Source of the DNA: Aliivibrio wodanis
GTDB taxonomy: Bacteria > Pseudomonadota > Gammaproteobacteria > Enterobacterales > Vibrionaceae
DNA: 64,000 nucleotides
Direction of reading: 5' to 3'
NCBI GenBank assembly: GCA_000953695.1
Contig: LN554846.1
Span: 124,001-188,000, forward strand
Shown here: in pieces, positions 29,285 through 37,696 of the stretch
Layout: every line of letters begins with the position of its first letter
Position numbering within the stretch: position 1 is the first letter of the stretch
The notes under the pieces: model-generated
Database searches by the model: none
What the model was told of the DNA's origin: nothing
Seen by the model: only the letters and a program-made list of their open reading frames with translations
Made by a program: the position numbers and the translations under genes

Positions 29285-29989
29285 GTGAAAATAATAAAAA
29301 ACAAAAAGCAAACCATTTGGTATGACGACTCAATCTTAATCGACTCACCAGAGCAATGCTGTGATCCCGACTATTGGCAACAACAAGATAAAGTGATTGG
29401 TTCAGCTCAAGGGCGAGGAACAACTTGGTTTGTGGCATTAGATACTATGGATGCGGCATTACGTCATTATCGCCGTGGTGGCTTGTTTGGAAAACTAGTT
29501 AAAGATCATTACATATTCACAGGTTGGGAAAAAACACGTAGTTACCAAGAGTTTCAATTGCTCAATACTCTAATAGAGGCGGGTGTTAATGTTCCAAAGC
29601 CCATTGCAGCTCGTTCGGTTAAACGTACTTTTTGCTACCAAGCCGATTTACTAAGTGAGAAGATCCCTCATGCACGAGATTTAGTGGCTATTTTACAAGA
29701 AGAATCACTCTCTAAAGAAATATATCAAAAAATAGGAGCTGAGATTGGTAAGATGCATACCGCACAAGTGAATCATACTGATTTAAACATTCATAATATT
29801 TTAATTGATGATATAGAGAATGTTTGGATTATTGATTTTGATAAATGCTATCAACAAAAAGGAGACGAGTGGAAAGAAAATAATCTTTCACGTTTAACTC
29901 GCTCTTTTCATAAAGAAGTAAATAAAAGGCACATTCATTGGTCAGAAGATGAGTGGCACTATTTACTCGAAGGCTACAACACCATTTAA
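29285..29989 (+). CDS. kdkA: 3-deoxy-D-manno-octulosonic acid kinase
   Basis: 234 residues, GTG start. Phosphorylates the 4-OH of Kdo in the LPS inner core using ATP. The kinase-fold motifs match Haemophilus KdkA: VIGSAQGRGTTWF (nucleotide loop), ALRHYRRGGLFGKL, the catalytic HTDLNIHNILI with the Asp base, and the metal-binding IDFDKCY. The presence of KdkA implies a single phosphorylated Kdo in the core, as in Vibrio and Haemophilus. Confidence 0.93.
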   Translation: MKIIKNKKQTIWYDDSILIDSPEQCCDPDYWQQQDKVIGSAQGRGTTWFVALDTMDAALRHYRRGGLFGKLVKDHYIFTGWEKTRSYQEFQLLNTLIEAGVNVPKPIAARSVKRTFCYQADLLSEKIPHARDLVAILQEESLSKEIYQKIGAEIGKMHTAQVNHTDLNIHNILIDDIENVWIIDFDKCYQQKGDEWKENNLSRLTRSFHKEVNKRHIHWSEDEWHYLLEGYNTI

Positions 29990-29999
29990 CCCATTTTTA

Positions 30000-30159
30000 T
30001 ACCAATCACAGTAAGTAAGTGATCAGAAATAGCGCAGGAAAAATGCTTGAGAGCAAGGAGAAATTTTTCGATAAGTAGTTATTCTACAATCAAAAATTTC
30101 AACGCAGTTATCGAGCATTTTAACCAGCTAGGATGATCAGTTATTTACTACGATTGGTA
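30000..30159. mobile_element. MITE-like element with TACCAATC terminal inverted repeats
   Basis: About 160 bp, bounded by imperfect 26-bp inverted repeats: TACCAATCACAGTAAGTAAG at the left and the reverse complement of TACCAATCGTAGTAAATAAC at the right, with 4 mismatches over 26. No coding capacity. The interior is A+T-rich. A second, internally deleted copy lies at 54673-54748. This family is unrelated in sequence to the CTAGAAA/TTCAGATCGG repeats. Confidence 0.85.
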
Positions 30160-30184
30160 TTATTCACCCATTACAGCTGGATTC

Positions 30185-32038
30185 ATGATTTTGAATACAT
30201 TGACATTTAAACAGAAACTTCACAGCCACGGTTGGTTTATTTTAATCAATAGCCTTATCGCTATGGCCATTGCAACACGTTATTTTGCTTTTTTACCAGA
30301 AATCCCAACGGACATACTTGGCTTTAGTTTTATTACTTCAGGCACCTTTAGCCAAATGGTATTGCTGGCAGGACTAATTGGTCTGGTTGCTTTACCTGCT
30401 ACTGTGCTTCGTCCTGCAAAATTACGTAATGGGCTGCAAGCCTTAGTTGCGTCATTGGGTATTGCAACTCTGTTTATAGATACCTTGGTATTTGCTCAGT
30501 ATCGATTCCATATTAATGCCGTTGTATTAGAGTTAGTATTATCTGGCCAAGTGGTTAGTTTTCCATTAATTACTTGGATAACCGTGATTGGTGGAGTGAT
30601 AGCTCTGGTTGTTGGTCAATACCTTTTGATCTCTTGGTTAGAAAAACCAGCCGCAATAACTCAGCACAAATTAGGTCGTAAATTTGCCGTAATCACTTTC
30701 TTTGCGTTATTGGCTACACACGGTATTCATATTTGGGCTGCAGCGAACGCCTACCAACCCGTGACAACAGTAAAACGTTATTTACCTGCTTTTTACCCTG
30801 CAACATCAACAAGCATGATGAAAAAATATGGCTGGGTAAATGAAGAAGCCATTGCTCAACAGAAAGCGATGAAGCTAAATCGTAAAAGTGATTTAAATTA
30901 TCCGCTTGCACCATTACAAAAAGAAGCGGTTGAAAAGCCAATTAACATTATGATTTTGGCTGTTGATTCATGGCGTGCAGATACTTTTAATGCAGAAAAT
31001 ACGCCAAACATGTGGGAATACGCTCAATCAGGTGCGATCTTTAATAACCACATCGCAACAGGTAATGCGACTCGTACGGGTATCTTTGGTTTATTTTATG
31101 GTATTCCAGGTACGTACTGGCATGGCTTTTTAGCTAATCAAAAATCCCCAGTGTTAGTTGATCGTCTGCAAGAACTTGGTTATGACATGGGAATATTCAC
31201 AGCAGCACAGCTAGAAAAACCTGAATTTAACCAGACTGTCTTTAAAAATATTCCAAATTTACGTATTAAATCTGAAGGCGGCTCGCCATCAGAGTTAGAT
31301 AAAGATCTAACTAAAGATTGGCTAGAGTGGTACAGCAAGCGTGATACTTCTAAACCTGCGTTTTCATTCTTATTTTATGATGCGCCACATGGTTATGATT
31401 TCCCGAAAGATTACCCACATCGTTATGAGCCAATGCTAGATAATATTAATTATTTAGAATTGAACAATGAGAGTGACCCAGCCCCTTTCTTTAATCGCTA
31501 TAAAACGAGTGTACACTTTGTTGATAGTGTCGCTAAACAAGTATTAGATAAACTAAAAGAAACCGGTGACTTAGAAAATACTCTAGTGATTATTACTGGT
31601 GATCACGGTCAAGAAATGAATGATAACCGCATGAATTTCTGGGGCCATAATAGTAACTTTACTGACGCTCAAGTGAAGGTTCCATTTGCCGTGTTTGGAC
31701 CAAAGGTGAATGGTAAAACGTTAGATTGGACTACGGATGATTTAACCAGTCACCAAGATGTCGTGCCAACCTTGATGAAAAATTACTTAGGCGTAACAAA
31801 CAACATTAAAGATTACTCAGTAGGTGAAGATCTATTAGGAAAGCATGTTGATCGTAATTGGATCATGACTTCAAACTACAGTGGTTATGCAATTATTGAT
31901 AAAGAATCAATTTTAGAAATCGGCGCAACAGGTCAATATCAATTATTAGATAAGACTAACCGACCAATGAAAGATGCAGAATTGAATTTTCAACATCTTC
32001 AAGAAGCGTTAGAGCAGATTAGTCGATTTAGTAAGTAG
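30185..32038 (+). CDS. DUF3413 / PbgA(YejM)-like sulfatase-fold inner-membrane protein
   Basis: 617 residues. Five membrane segments in the first 240 residues form the DUF3413 region, followed by a periplasmic sulfatase domain (about 250-600). The layout is that of E. coli YejM/PbgA, which senses LPS and controls LpxC turnover. Unlike what I recall of E. coli YejM, this protein keeps the catalytic-type motifs: AVDSWRADTF (Asp261, Ser262) and ITGDHGQEMND with a following WGHNS. It might therefore be a true transferase or hydrolase. It follows kdkA and the MITE and is monocistronic with its own terminator. Confidence 0.82.
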   Translation: MILNTLTFKQKLHSHGWFILINSLIAMAIATRYFAFLPEIPTDILGFSFITSGTFSQMVLLAGLIGLVALPATVLRPAKLRNGLQALVASLGIATLFIDTLVFAQYRFHINAVVLELVLSGQVVSFPLITWITVIGGVIALVVGQYLLISWLEKPAAITQHKLGRKFAVITFFALLATHGIHIWAAANAYQPVTTVKRYLPAFYPATSTSMMKKYGWVNEEAIAQQKAMKLNRKSDLNYPLAPLQKEAVEKPINIMILAVDSWRADTFNAENTPNMWEYAQSGAIFNNHIATGNATRTGIFGLFYGIPGTYWHGFLANQKSPVLVDRLQELGYDMGIFTAAQLEKPEFNQTVFKNIPNLRIKSEGGSPSELDKDLTKDWLEWYSKRDTSKPAFSFLFYDAPHGYDFPKDYPHRYEPMLDNINYLELNNESDPAPFFNRYKTSVHFVDSVAKQVLDKLKETGDLENTLVIITGDHGQEMNDNRMNFWGHNSNFTDAQVKVPFAVFGPKVNGKTLDWTTDDLTSHQDVVPTLMKNYLGVTNNIKDYSVGEDLLGKHVDRNWIMTSNYSGYAIIDKESILEIGATGQYQLLDKTNRPMKDAELNFQHLQEALEQISRFSK

Positions 32039-32062
32039 ATATAAATCTTAGGGTATTCAATT

Positions 32063-32100
32063 TTTTATTGGTCAGTGTTTCTTTTCACTGACCATTTTAT
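32063..32100. terminator. Intrinsic terminator after the DUF3413 gene
   Basis: A perfect 9-bp stem TGGTCAGTG / CACTGACCA with an 8-base loop, with T-rich sequence on both sides. It probably also serves the convergent gene ending at 32116. Confidence 0.82.
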
Positions 32101-32115
32101 TCATAGAATATGTGA

Positions 32116-33150
32116 TTAAGAAAAATGAAGTGTATTATTTTGATTATAACTATCCCAATCAGGTAGGTCGGCGATTGGTAAGGCTATATATTGCTGAAGA
32201 GATTGTAATGAAGTACCAAGTTGTGACATTCCATACATGCTAACAGGAACAACAATATCAAAAACTGGTAAATCTTTATAGATTTTATTAATAGTGAACG
32301 ATGCCGCTGAAGTAATACCATAAATAGCAGATAATTTTATATTTTCTTTAGCTATTTCAAATTCTAATGGTCTTTTTGATTGATGATAAATAACATTATC
32401 TATTTCTTTTATTTTACATTGAACCTCTAATGGTTCGCTTCTATGAGGAAAGTATATTATTCCATTGGGGTGTTTTTTTATTACACATTTAATTAATGAC
32501 AAATAATCATCAATATTCATTCCTCTTGAGTTAACTAACCCTTGACCAATAAAACCAACTTTTTCATTTTCTTTATAAGTATTATGGCTATCTAGCTTGT
32601 TTTTCAATTGTAGAAAATTATTGTTGATAACTTTTATATGGCTTTTTTCAAGTTCGAAAATAGTAAATAAAGATAAATTATCTCTTGGATAAATAAGTCT
32701 TGGTTTTTTTATTCCAATAAGAGACATTAATAAATCTCTGAGGAATTTATTTCTATGGGTTTCATTATTCTTAGAAAGTAAATAATTATAAGTTTGAATC
32801 GTGTTAATACCATCATCAATTATAATTTCATTAGTAATACTTATATTATTTAATATTACATTGCTTCGCCAAGCAAAATAATCTGCGAGGAAGAAGTTTT
32901 CAAAATTAAGAGAAGGATTTATTTTTTTTAAAGCCCATATTATTTTAGATGTATTCCAGATTTTATTGCTTCTTTTTAAATGAATTACATGGTCCCATTC
33001 ATTTTTATCTAGTAACTCATGAATTTGTTTTTTACCAGAGTTACTTTTTTCATCTCTAATAATAAGAATGTTATTTATTGTATTGTAGGTTGACTTGGCT
33101 TCAATTGCACATATTAGCTGTAGCGGCGAAGTCGTTAAAAAAATATTCAT
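32116..33150 (-). CDS. Sialyltransferase-like glycosyltransferase (GT52/polysialyltransferase-like), copy 1
   Basis: 344 residues, very A+T-rich. It is paralogous to the gene at 44024: both start MNIF.(T/A)TSP.Q.ICA.EA and share a DWDHVI/EWDHVI motif, an acidic DDG motif (IIDDGINT at about 110-117), a basic-turn YFPHRSEP motif (about 230-237) and LSAIYGITSAAS. A DDG in the first half and an HP/PHR motif in the second resemble bacterial sialyltransferases of GT52/GT38 (GT-B fold). Next to a nonulosonic acid operon, transfer of CMP-activated nonulosonate to LPS is the natural guess. It is transcribed away from the operon start. Confidence 0.6.
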   Translation of the reverse strand: MNIFLTTSPLQLICAIEAKSTYNTINNILIIRDEKSNSGKKQIHELLDKNEWDHVIHLKRSNKIWNTSKIIWALKKINPSLNFENFFLADYFAWRSNVILNNISITNEIIIDDGINTIQTYNYLLSKNNETHRNKFLRDLLMSLIGIKKPRLIYPRDNLSLFTIFELEKSHIKVINNNFLQLKNKLDSHNTYKENEKVGFIGQGLVNSRGMNIDDYLSLIKCVIKKHPNGIIYFPHRSEPLEVQCKIKEIDNVIYHQSKRPLEFEIAKENIKLSAIYGITSAASFTINKIYKDLPVFDIVVPVSMYGMSQLGTSLQSLQQYIALPIADLPDWDSYNQNNTLHFS

Positions 33151-33283
33151 AATATGAACTCTGTAAGTTTGATTAAGGTGATGAATAATATTGTATTCAA
33201 CAAGTATTAGTCTAAATTTATATGCGCAATGTTAAAGTGTGCAAAAATTTAATCTGGAGCTGCATTTAGTCTTATCTTTATAG

Positions 33284-33289
33284 TATAAT
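33284..33289 (+). promoter_or_regulatory. Putative -10 element of the nonulosonate operon
   Basis: A perfect TATAAT lies 33 bp before the first gene of the operon. The -35 position (TGCATT at 17-bp spacing) is a poor match. I saw no JUMPstart/ops element (GGCGGTAG) upstream. Confidence 0.4.
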
Positions 33290-33321
33290 TTGACTATTAA
33301 AAACAAGGGAAAGCGCTATCT

Positions 33322-34512
33322 ATGAATACAATTTTACCTCTTATTGGTCGAACTCAAGCTCTTTTTAGTGGTGATATCCAACACCATGAACAAAAATTAT
33401 CTCATGTTGTCTCTCAATCTCGCTTCCTTGTTCTTGGTGGTGCTGGTTCTATTGGTCAGGCCGTAACAAAAGAGATTTTTAAACGTAACCCTCAAAAACT
33501 GCATGTTGTTGATATCAGTGAAAACAACATGGTTGAGCTAGTTCGTGATATTCGTAGCTCATTTGGTTACATCAACGGTGACTTCCAAACTTTCGCCTTA
33601 GATATTGGTTCTATTGAATATGATGCGTTTATTAAAGCGGATGGCCAGTATGATTATGTATTGAACCTATCAGCACTTAAGCATGTACGCAGTGAAAAAG
33701 ACCCATTCACCTTGATGCGTATGATCGACGTGAACGTGTTTAATACAGATAAAACCATTCAACAATCGATTGATGCTGGCGCTAAAAAATACTTCTGCGT
33801 ATCTACCGATAAAGCGGCAAACCCTGTCAATATGATGGGTGCTTCAAAACGTATTATGGAAATGTTCTTAATGCGTAAGAGTGAAGAAATAGCTATCTCT
33901 ACCGCTCGTTTTGCTAACGTTGCTTTTTCTGACGGCTCTTTGCTTCATGGCTTTAATCAGCGAATTCAAAAGAATCAACCGATCGTGGCACCAAATGACA
34001 TCAAACGTTATTTTGTTACTCCACAAGAGTCTGGTGAGCTGTGTTTAATGTCGTGTATTTTTGGTGAAAACCGAGATATTTTCTTCCCTAAACTTAGTGA
34101 AGCACTGCATCTAATTTCGTTCGCAGATATTGCAGTAAAATACCTGAAGCAAATTGGTTATGAACCTCATTTATGTGAAAGCGAAGATGAAGCTCGCGAA
34201 TTAGCTAAAACATTACCCGCTCAAGGTAAATGGCCATGTTTATTTACCTCTAGTGATACAACAGGCGAAAAAGACTTTGAAGAGTTTTTTACTGATAAAG
34301 AAACATTAGATATGGCGCGCTTTGATAATTTAGGCATTATTAAAAATGACCCACTTTATCAACAAGAGTTACTTGAACTATTTGAACAAAAAATAGGTCA
34401 AATGAAGTCTGATCGTCAGTGGACTAAAGAAGAAATTGTACAGTTATTCTTTACCATGATCCCTGATTTTGGGCATAAAGAAACAGGCAAGTACCTCGAT
34501 AGCAAAATGTAA
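33322..34512 (+). CDS. legB: NDP-HexNAc 4,6-dehydratase of the LegB/CapD type
   Basis: A 396-residue extended SDR enzyme that would oxidise and dehydrate an NDP-N-acetylglucosamine to the 4-keto-6-deoxy sugar, the first committed step of legionaminic/bacillosamine-type sugars. The NAD-binding GGAGSIG lies at about 39-45. The catalytic STDKA...MGASK at about 160-176 has Met172/Lys176 in place of Tyr-x3-Lys, as in FlaA1/CapD-type dehydratases. First gene of a tight operon; the next start is 23 bp after its stop. Whether the nucleotide is UDP or GDP cannot be read, though the PtmE-like gene downstream favours GDP. Confidence 0.82.
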   Translation: MNTILPLIGRTQALFSGDIQHHEQKLSHVVSQSRFLVLGGAGSIGQAVTKEIFKRNPQKLHVVDISENNMVELVRDIRSSFGYINGDFQTFALDIGSIEYDAFIKADGQYDYVLNLSALKHVRSEKDPFTLMRMIDVNVFNTDKTIQQSIDAGAKKYFCVSTDKAANPVNMMGASKRIMEMFLMRKSEEIAISTARFANVAFSDGSLLHGFNQRIQKNQPIVAPNDIKRYFVTPQESGELCLMSCIFGENRDIFFPKLSEALHLISFADIAVKYLKQIGYEPHLCESEDEARELAKTLPAQGKWPCLFTSSDTTGEKDFEEFFTDKETLDMARFDNLGIIKNDPLYQQELLELFEQKIGQMKSDRQWTKEEIVQLFFTMIPDFGHKETGKYLDSKM

Positions 34513-34535
34513 TTAAGAAAGTGGAGACAAAAGTA

Positions 34536-35687
34536 ATGAACAAAACACCACTAGTCGAGTTTGTGCGAGATATTTATCAAACCAATGACTTTATTCCATT
34601 GCATGCCCCAACGTTTGATGGCAACGAGCAAAAGTATGTTCTAGAGACTATTCAAAGCACCTTCGTATCTAGTGTCGGTAAATTTGTTGATGAATTTGAA
34701 CAGAAAATAGAAGCGTATACAGGCACAGCAAAAGCAGTTGCGACGGTTAATGGAACTGCCGCGCTTCATGCTGCCTTGTATATGGCAGGCGTTCAACATG
34801 GTGATTTTGTCATTACTCAAGCGCTTACTTTTGTAGCAACCTGTAATGCTTTGCATCATATGGGTGCTGAACCAGTCTTTGTCGATGTCTCTCCTGTGAG
34901 TTTAGGGCTTTGTCCTAAAGCGATGGATGAGTATTTAACTCAACACGCGCAAGTAACGGATAATGGTTGTATTCATAAGCAAACCAAACGTCCAATTCGT
35001 GCGGTTGTGCCAATGCATACCTTTGGTCATCCTGTTGAATTAGATGAGTTGATTGCCGTTTGTCATAAATGGAATATTACTTTAGTTGAAGATGCAGCTG
35101 AAAGTTTAGGGTCTTTCTACAAAGGTAAGCACACGGGTACTTTAGGCGATTTTGGTGCGGTTAGTTTTAATGGAAATAAGATCATTACGACTGGCGGCGG
35201 CGGCATGGTGCTATGTAAAACAGCAGAGCTTGGTGCTCGAACAAAGCATGTGACGACTACCGCAAAAGTGCCACACCCTTATGAATTTTATCATGATGAA
35301 GCCGGTTTTAATTATCGAATGCCAAATCTAAACGCGGCATTAGGTTGTGCTCAGATGGAAGTATTAGAACCATACTTAGCTCAGAAGCGAGTATTGGCAG
35401 ATCGCTATCAAGCATTCTTTGCTGAAAGTGATTTCCAATTTGTGGTTGAGCCTGAATATGCACAGTCTAACTACTGGTTAAATGCTGTGATTTGTCCATC
35501 AGTAGCAGCTCGTGATGATCTTTTAAAACAAACGAATGAATCAGGTGTGATGACTCGTCCTATTTGGCAATTAATGCACCGCTTACCTATGTTTAAAGAT
35601 GCACCTCGTGGTGATTTAACTCAGTCTGAGCATATTGAAGCACATTTGATTAATTTACCTAGCACGCCTGTTTTATTGGAGAAATGA
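34536..35687 (+). CDS. legC: LegC-family PLP aminotransferase
   Basis: 383 residues. A DegT/DnrJ/EryC1-fold aminotransferase that would aminate C4 of the keto sugar. The PLP Lys215 is in FNGNKIITTGGGG, and the PLP-ring Asp in VEDAAESLG. I use ATG 34536, which has GTGGAG nine bases upstream; a GTG at 34521 would use that same ribosome-binding sequence as coding. Its stop codon overlaps the start of the next gene (ATGA). Confidence 0.87.
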   Translation: MNKTPLVEFVRDIYQTNDFIPLHAPTFDGNEQKYVLETIQSTFVSSVGKFVDEFEQKIEAYTGTAKAVATVNGTAALHAALYMAGVQHGDFVITQALTFVATCNALHHMGAEPVFVDVSPVSLGLCPKAMDEYLTQHAQVTDNGCIHKQTKRPIRAVVPMHTFGHPVELDELIAVCHKWNITLVEDAAESLGSFYKGKHTGTLGDFGAVSFNGNKIITTGGGGMVLCKTAELGARTKHVTTTAKVPHPYEFYHDEAGFNYRMPNLNAALGCAQMEVLEPYLAQKRVLADRYQAFFAESDFQFVVEPEYAQSNYWLNAVICPSVAARDDLLKQTNESGVMTRPIWQLMHRLPMFKDAPRGDLTQSEHIEAHLINLPSTPVLLEK

Positions 35688-36685
35688 TGAATACACCGGC
35701 AATTTGTAATATTGAATCGGATATTTATTATCAGAAAGAGTACTCAAACTTATATTTACAAAATAGTGATGAAGAGCTTTTTGAATACCTTTACAAAGAA
35801 GATGATTCTTATGTTCAGTTTAGATCAATTAAGAGATTGATTTCAAAGGTATCTGGAACGTCGATTCAAGAAACGCTATATGACTTAGAAACGCCTTATG
35901 GTTATGGTGGGCCAGTTTCTAACTCTTTTGATAAAGATTTTTTAAAAAGAGCGTTTACAAGCTATAAACACCACTGCAAAGAACAAAATATTGTGTGTGA
36001 GTTTATTCGTTTTCATCCGTTTAACTCTCTGGCAAATTGTAGTTATTTATTCGACATGCACTTTCCTGAAAGGCAAGTTGTCATTGTTGATTTACAAGTA
36101 TCTGATGAAGAACGACGTAAGCAGTATTCAAAAACAACTCGAAATATTGTGAAAAAAGCAATTAAGCGTCTTTCTGTTGAAGTAGATACATCTAATGTTG
36201 ATGACTTTATGTCAGTTTATTATCAAACAATGACGAAAAATGGAGCTGATGAATTCTTTTTTTTCCAAAAAGAGTACTTCTCTGCGTTAATGGCATTAAA
36301 TGGTGTTCATCTTATCAGTGCTAAATTGGATGATGAATTGGCCGCTATTGGTTATTTTATGTGTTGGGGTGAACTTGCTCATTACCACTTATCTGCAAAT
36401 AATCAAAACATGTCTAAAGAAAATGGTAACTATCTATTATTGGATGCAGCTTTTGACCTAGCAAAAGAGAAAGGCTGTAATTATATGATGTTAGGAGGAG
36501 GCCGTACATCTTCACCTGATGATAGCTTGTTTAAATTTAAATCTAAGTTTTCATCAATAACGATGCCATTTTATATTTCAGGATTAGATTTTTTACCAGA
36601 AAAGCGTGCAGAATTAAATTCTCTTTGGGTAGAACAAAACCAAGATAAACCTGCTCCGAAATTATTTCAGCTATATCGTGCTTAA
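35684..36685 (+). CDS. FemAB/GNAT-like acyltransferase in the nonulosonate operon
   Basis: 333 residues. The C-terminal half resembles the FemAB-like (peptidoglycan-bridge type) GNAT fold: RKQYSKTTRNIVKKAI at about 145-160, then LISAKLDDELAAIGYFMCW and YLLLDAAFDLAKEKGCNYMMLGGG at about 255-280. It occupies the place where legionaminic operons usually have LegH, the acetyl-CoA-dependent N-acyltransferase acting on the 4-amino sugar, so it may acylate that amine; this is inference from context. It starts inside the legC stop codon. Confidence 0.65.
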   Translation: MMNTPAICNIESDIYYQKEYSNLYLQNSDEELFEYLYKEDDSYVQFRSIKRLISKVSGTSIQETLYDLETPYGYGGPVSNSFDKDFLKRAFTSYKHHCKEQNIVCEFIRFHPFNSLANCSYLFDMHFPERQVVIVDLQVSDEERRKQYSKTTRNIVKKAIKRLSVEVDTSNVDDFMSVYYQTMTKNGADEFFFFQKEYFSALMALNGVHLISAKLDDELAAIGYFMCWGELAHYHLSANNQNMSKENGNYLLLDAAFDLAKEKGCNYMMLGGGRTSSPDDSLFKFKSKFSSITMPFYISGLDFLPEKRAELNSLWVEQNQDKPAPKLFQLYRA

Positions 36686-36694
36686 GAGGATTTT

Positions 36695-37696
36695 ATGAAC
36701 AACCAAACTTTTATTATTGCTGAGGCTGGAGTTAACCATAATGGTGATATCGTTTTAGCAAAAAAACTTATTGATGCAGCTGCAAATTCAGGTGTTGATG
36801 CGGTTAAATTTCAGACCTGGAAAACAGAACTACTCGTTACTGAAGATGCAAAAATGGCTGAGTATCAAATAGATAATACTCAAAGAGAAGAATCACAGTT
36901 TCAAATGTTGAAAAGATTGGAGCTTAGTTATGATGATTTTCTGGAATTAAAAGAATACTGTGATTCAAAGAATATATTATTTATGTCTACACCGGATGAA
37001 GAGCAGAGTGCAACATTTTTGAACGCGCTTCAGGAGACATTCAAAATAGGTTCAGGGGAGTTGACCAACACGCCTTTTCTTCGTCATATTGCAAGCTTCG
37101 GTAAGCCGATTATTCTTTCAACAGGAATGGGATACTTATCAGAAGTAGAGCATGCACTTTTTACTCTAAAAGAAGCTGGGATACCTACGGAATTAATCAC
37201 AGTGCTTCATGCAACAACGGATTATCCAACATCACCGGAAGATGTTAATTTACAGGCGATGTTAACGATAGGTTATTCATTTCCAGGGATTACTATTGGG
37301 TACTCTGACCATACATTAGGCATTGAGATTCCGGTAGCTGCTGTTGCTATGGGAGCTAAAGTGATTGAGAAGCATTTTACATTGGATAATACAATGGAAG
37401 GTCCTGATCATAAAGCCAGCTTAGAACCAGAAGAGCTAACCGCCATGGTTCAAGCTATTCGTAATATTGAATTAGCATTAGGTTCAGGTTGGAAAGTCCC
37501 AACAGCAACAGAAAAACAAAACCGAAATATAGTTCGAAAAAGTATTGTTGCAGCCCAGGCTATACCAGAAGGTACTGTATTTACTAAAGATATGTTATCA
37601 ATAAAGCGACCAGGAGATGGTATCTCTCCAACACGTTGGGATGAGGTCATTGGTTCTATAGCTAAAAAAGACTATCGTGATGGGGAGCTTATTTAG
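36695..37696 (+). CDS. neuB: N-acylneuraminate/legionaminate synthase (NeuB/LegI family)
   Basis: 333 residues. Condenses a 6-carbon N-acyl amino sugar with phosphoenolpyruvate to the 9-carbon nonulosonic acid. A TIM barrel (about 1-270) has FIIAEAGVNHNGD, VKFQTWK, FKIGSGELTN, ILSTGMG and GYSDHTLG, with the metal/active-site HKASLEP nearby. A C-terminal SAF (antifreeze-like) domain spans about 280-333 (RKSIVAAQAIPEGTVFT). The product class (sialic, legionaminic or other) is set by the upstream genes and suggests a legionaminate-type sugar. Its stop overlaps the GTG start of neuC by one base. Confidence 0.92.
   Translation: MNNQTFIIAEAGVNHNGDIVLAKKLIDAAANSGVDAVKFQTWKTELLVTEDAKMAEYQIDNTQREESQFQMLKRLELSYDDFLELKEYCDSKNILFMSTPDEEQSATFLNALQETFKIGSGELTNTPFLRHIASFGKPIILSTGMGYLSEVEHALFTLKEAGIPTELITVLHATTDYPTSPEDVNLQAMLTIGYSFPGITIGYSDHTLGIEIPVAAVAMGAKVIEKHFTLDNTMEGPDHKASLEPEELTAMVQAIRNIELALGSGWKVPTATEKQNRNIVRKSIVAAQAIPEGTVFTKDMLSIKRPGDGISPTRWDEVIGSIAKKDYRDGELI

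Noticed and set aside
33151-33321. Search for a JUMPstart/ops (RfaH) element before the nonulosonate operon, also before wzx (53345-53404)
   Set aside because: No GGCGGTAG-like sequence was seen at either site.
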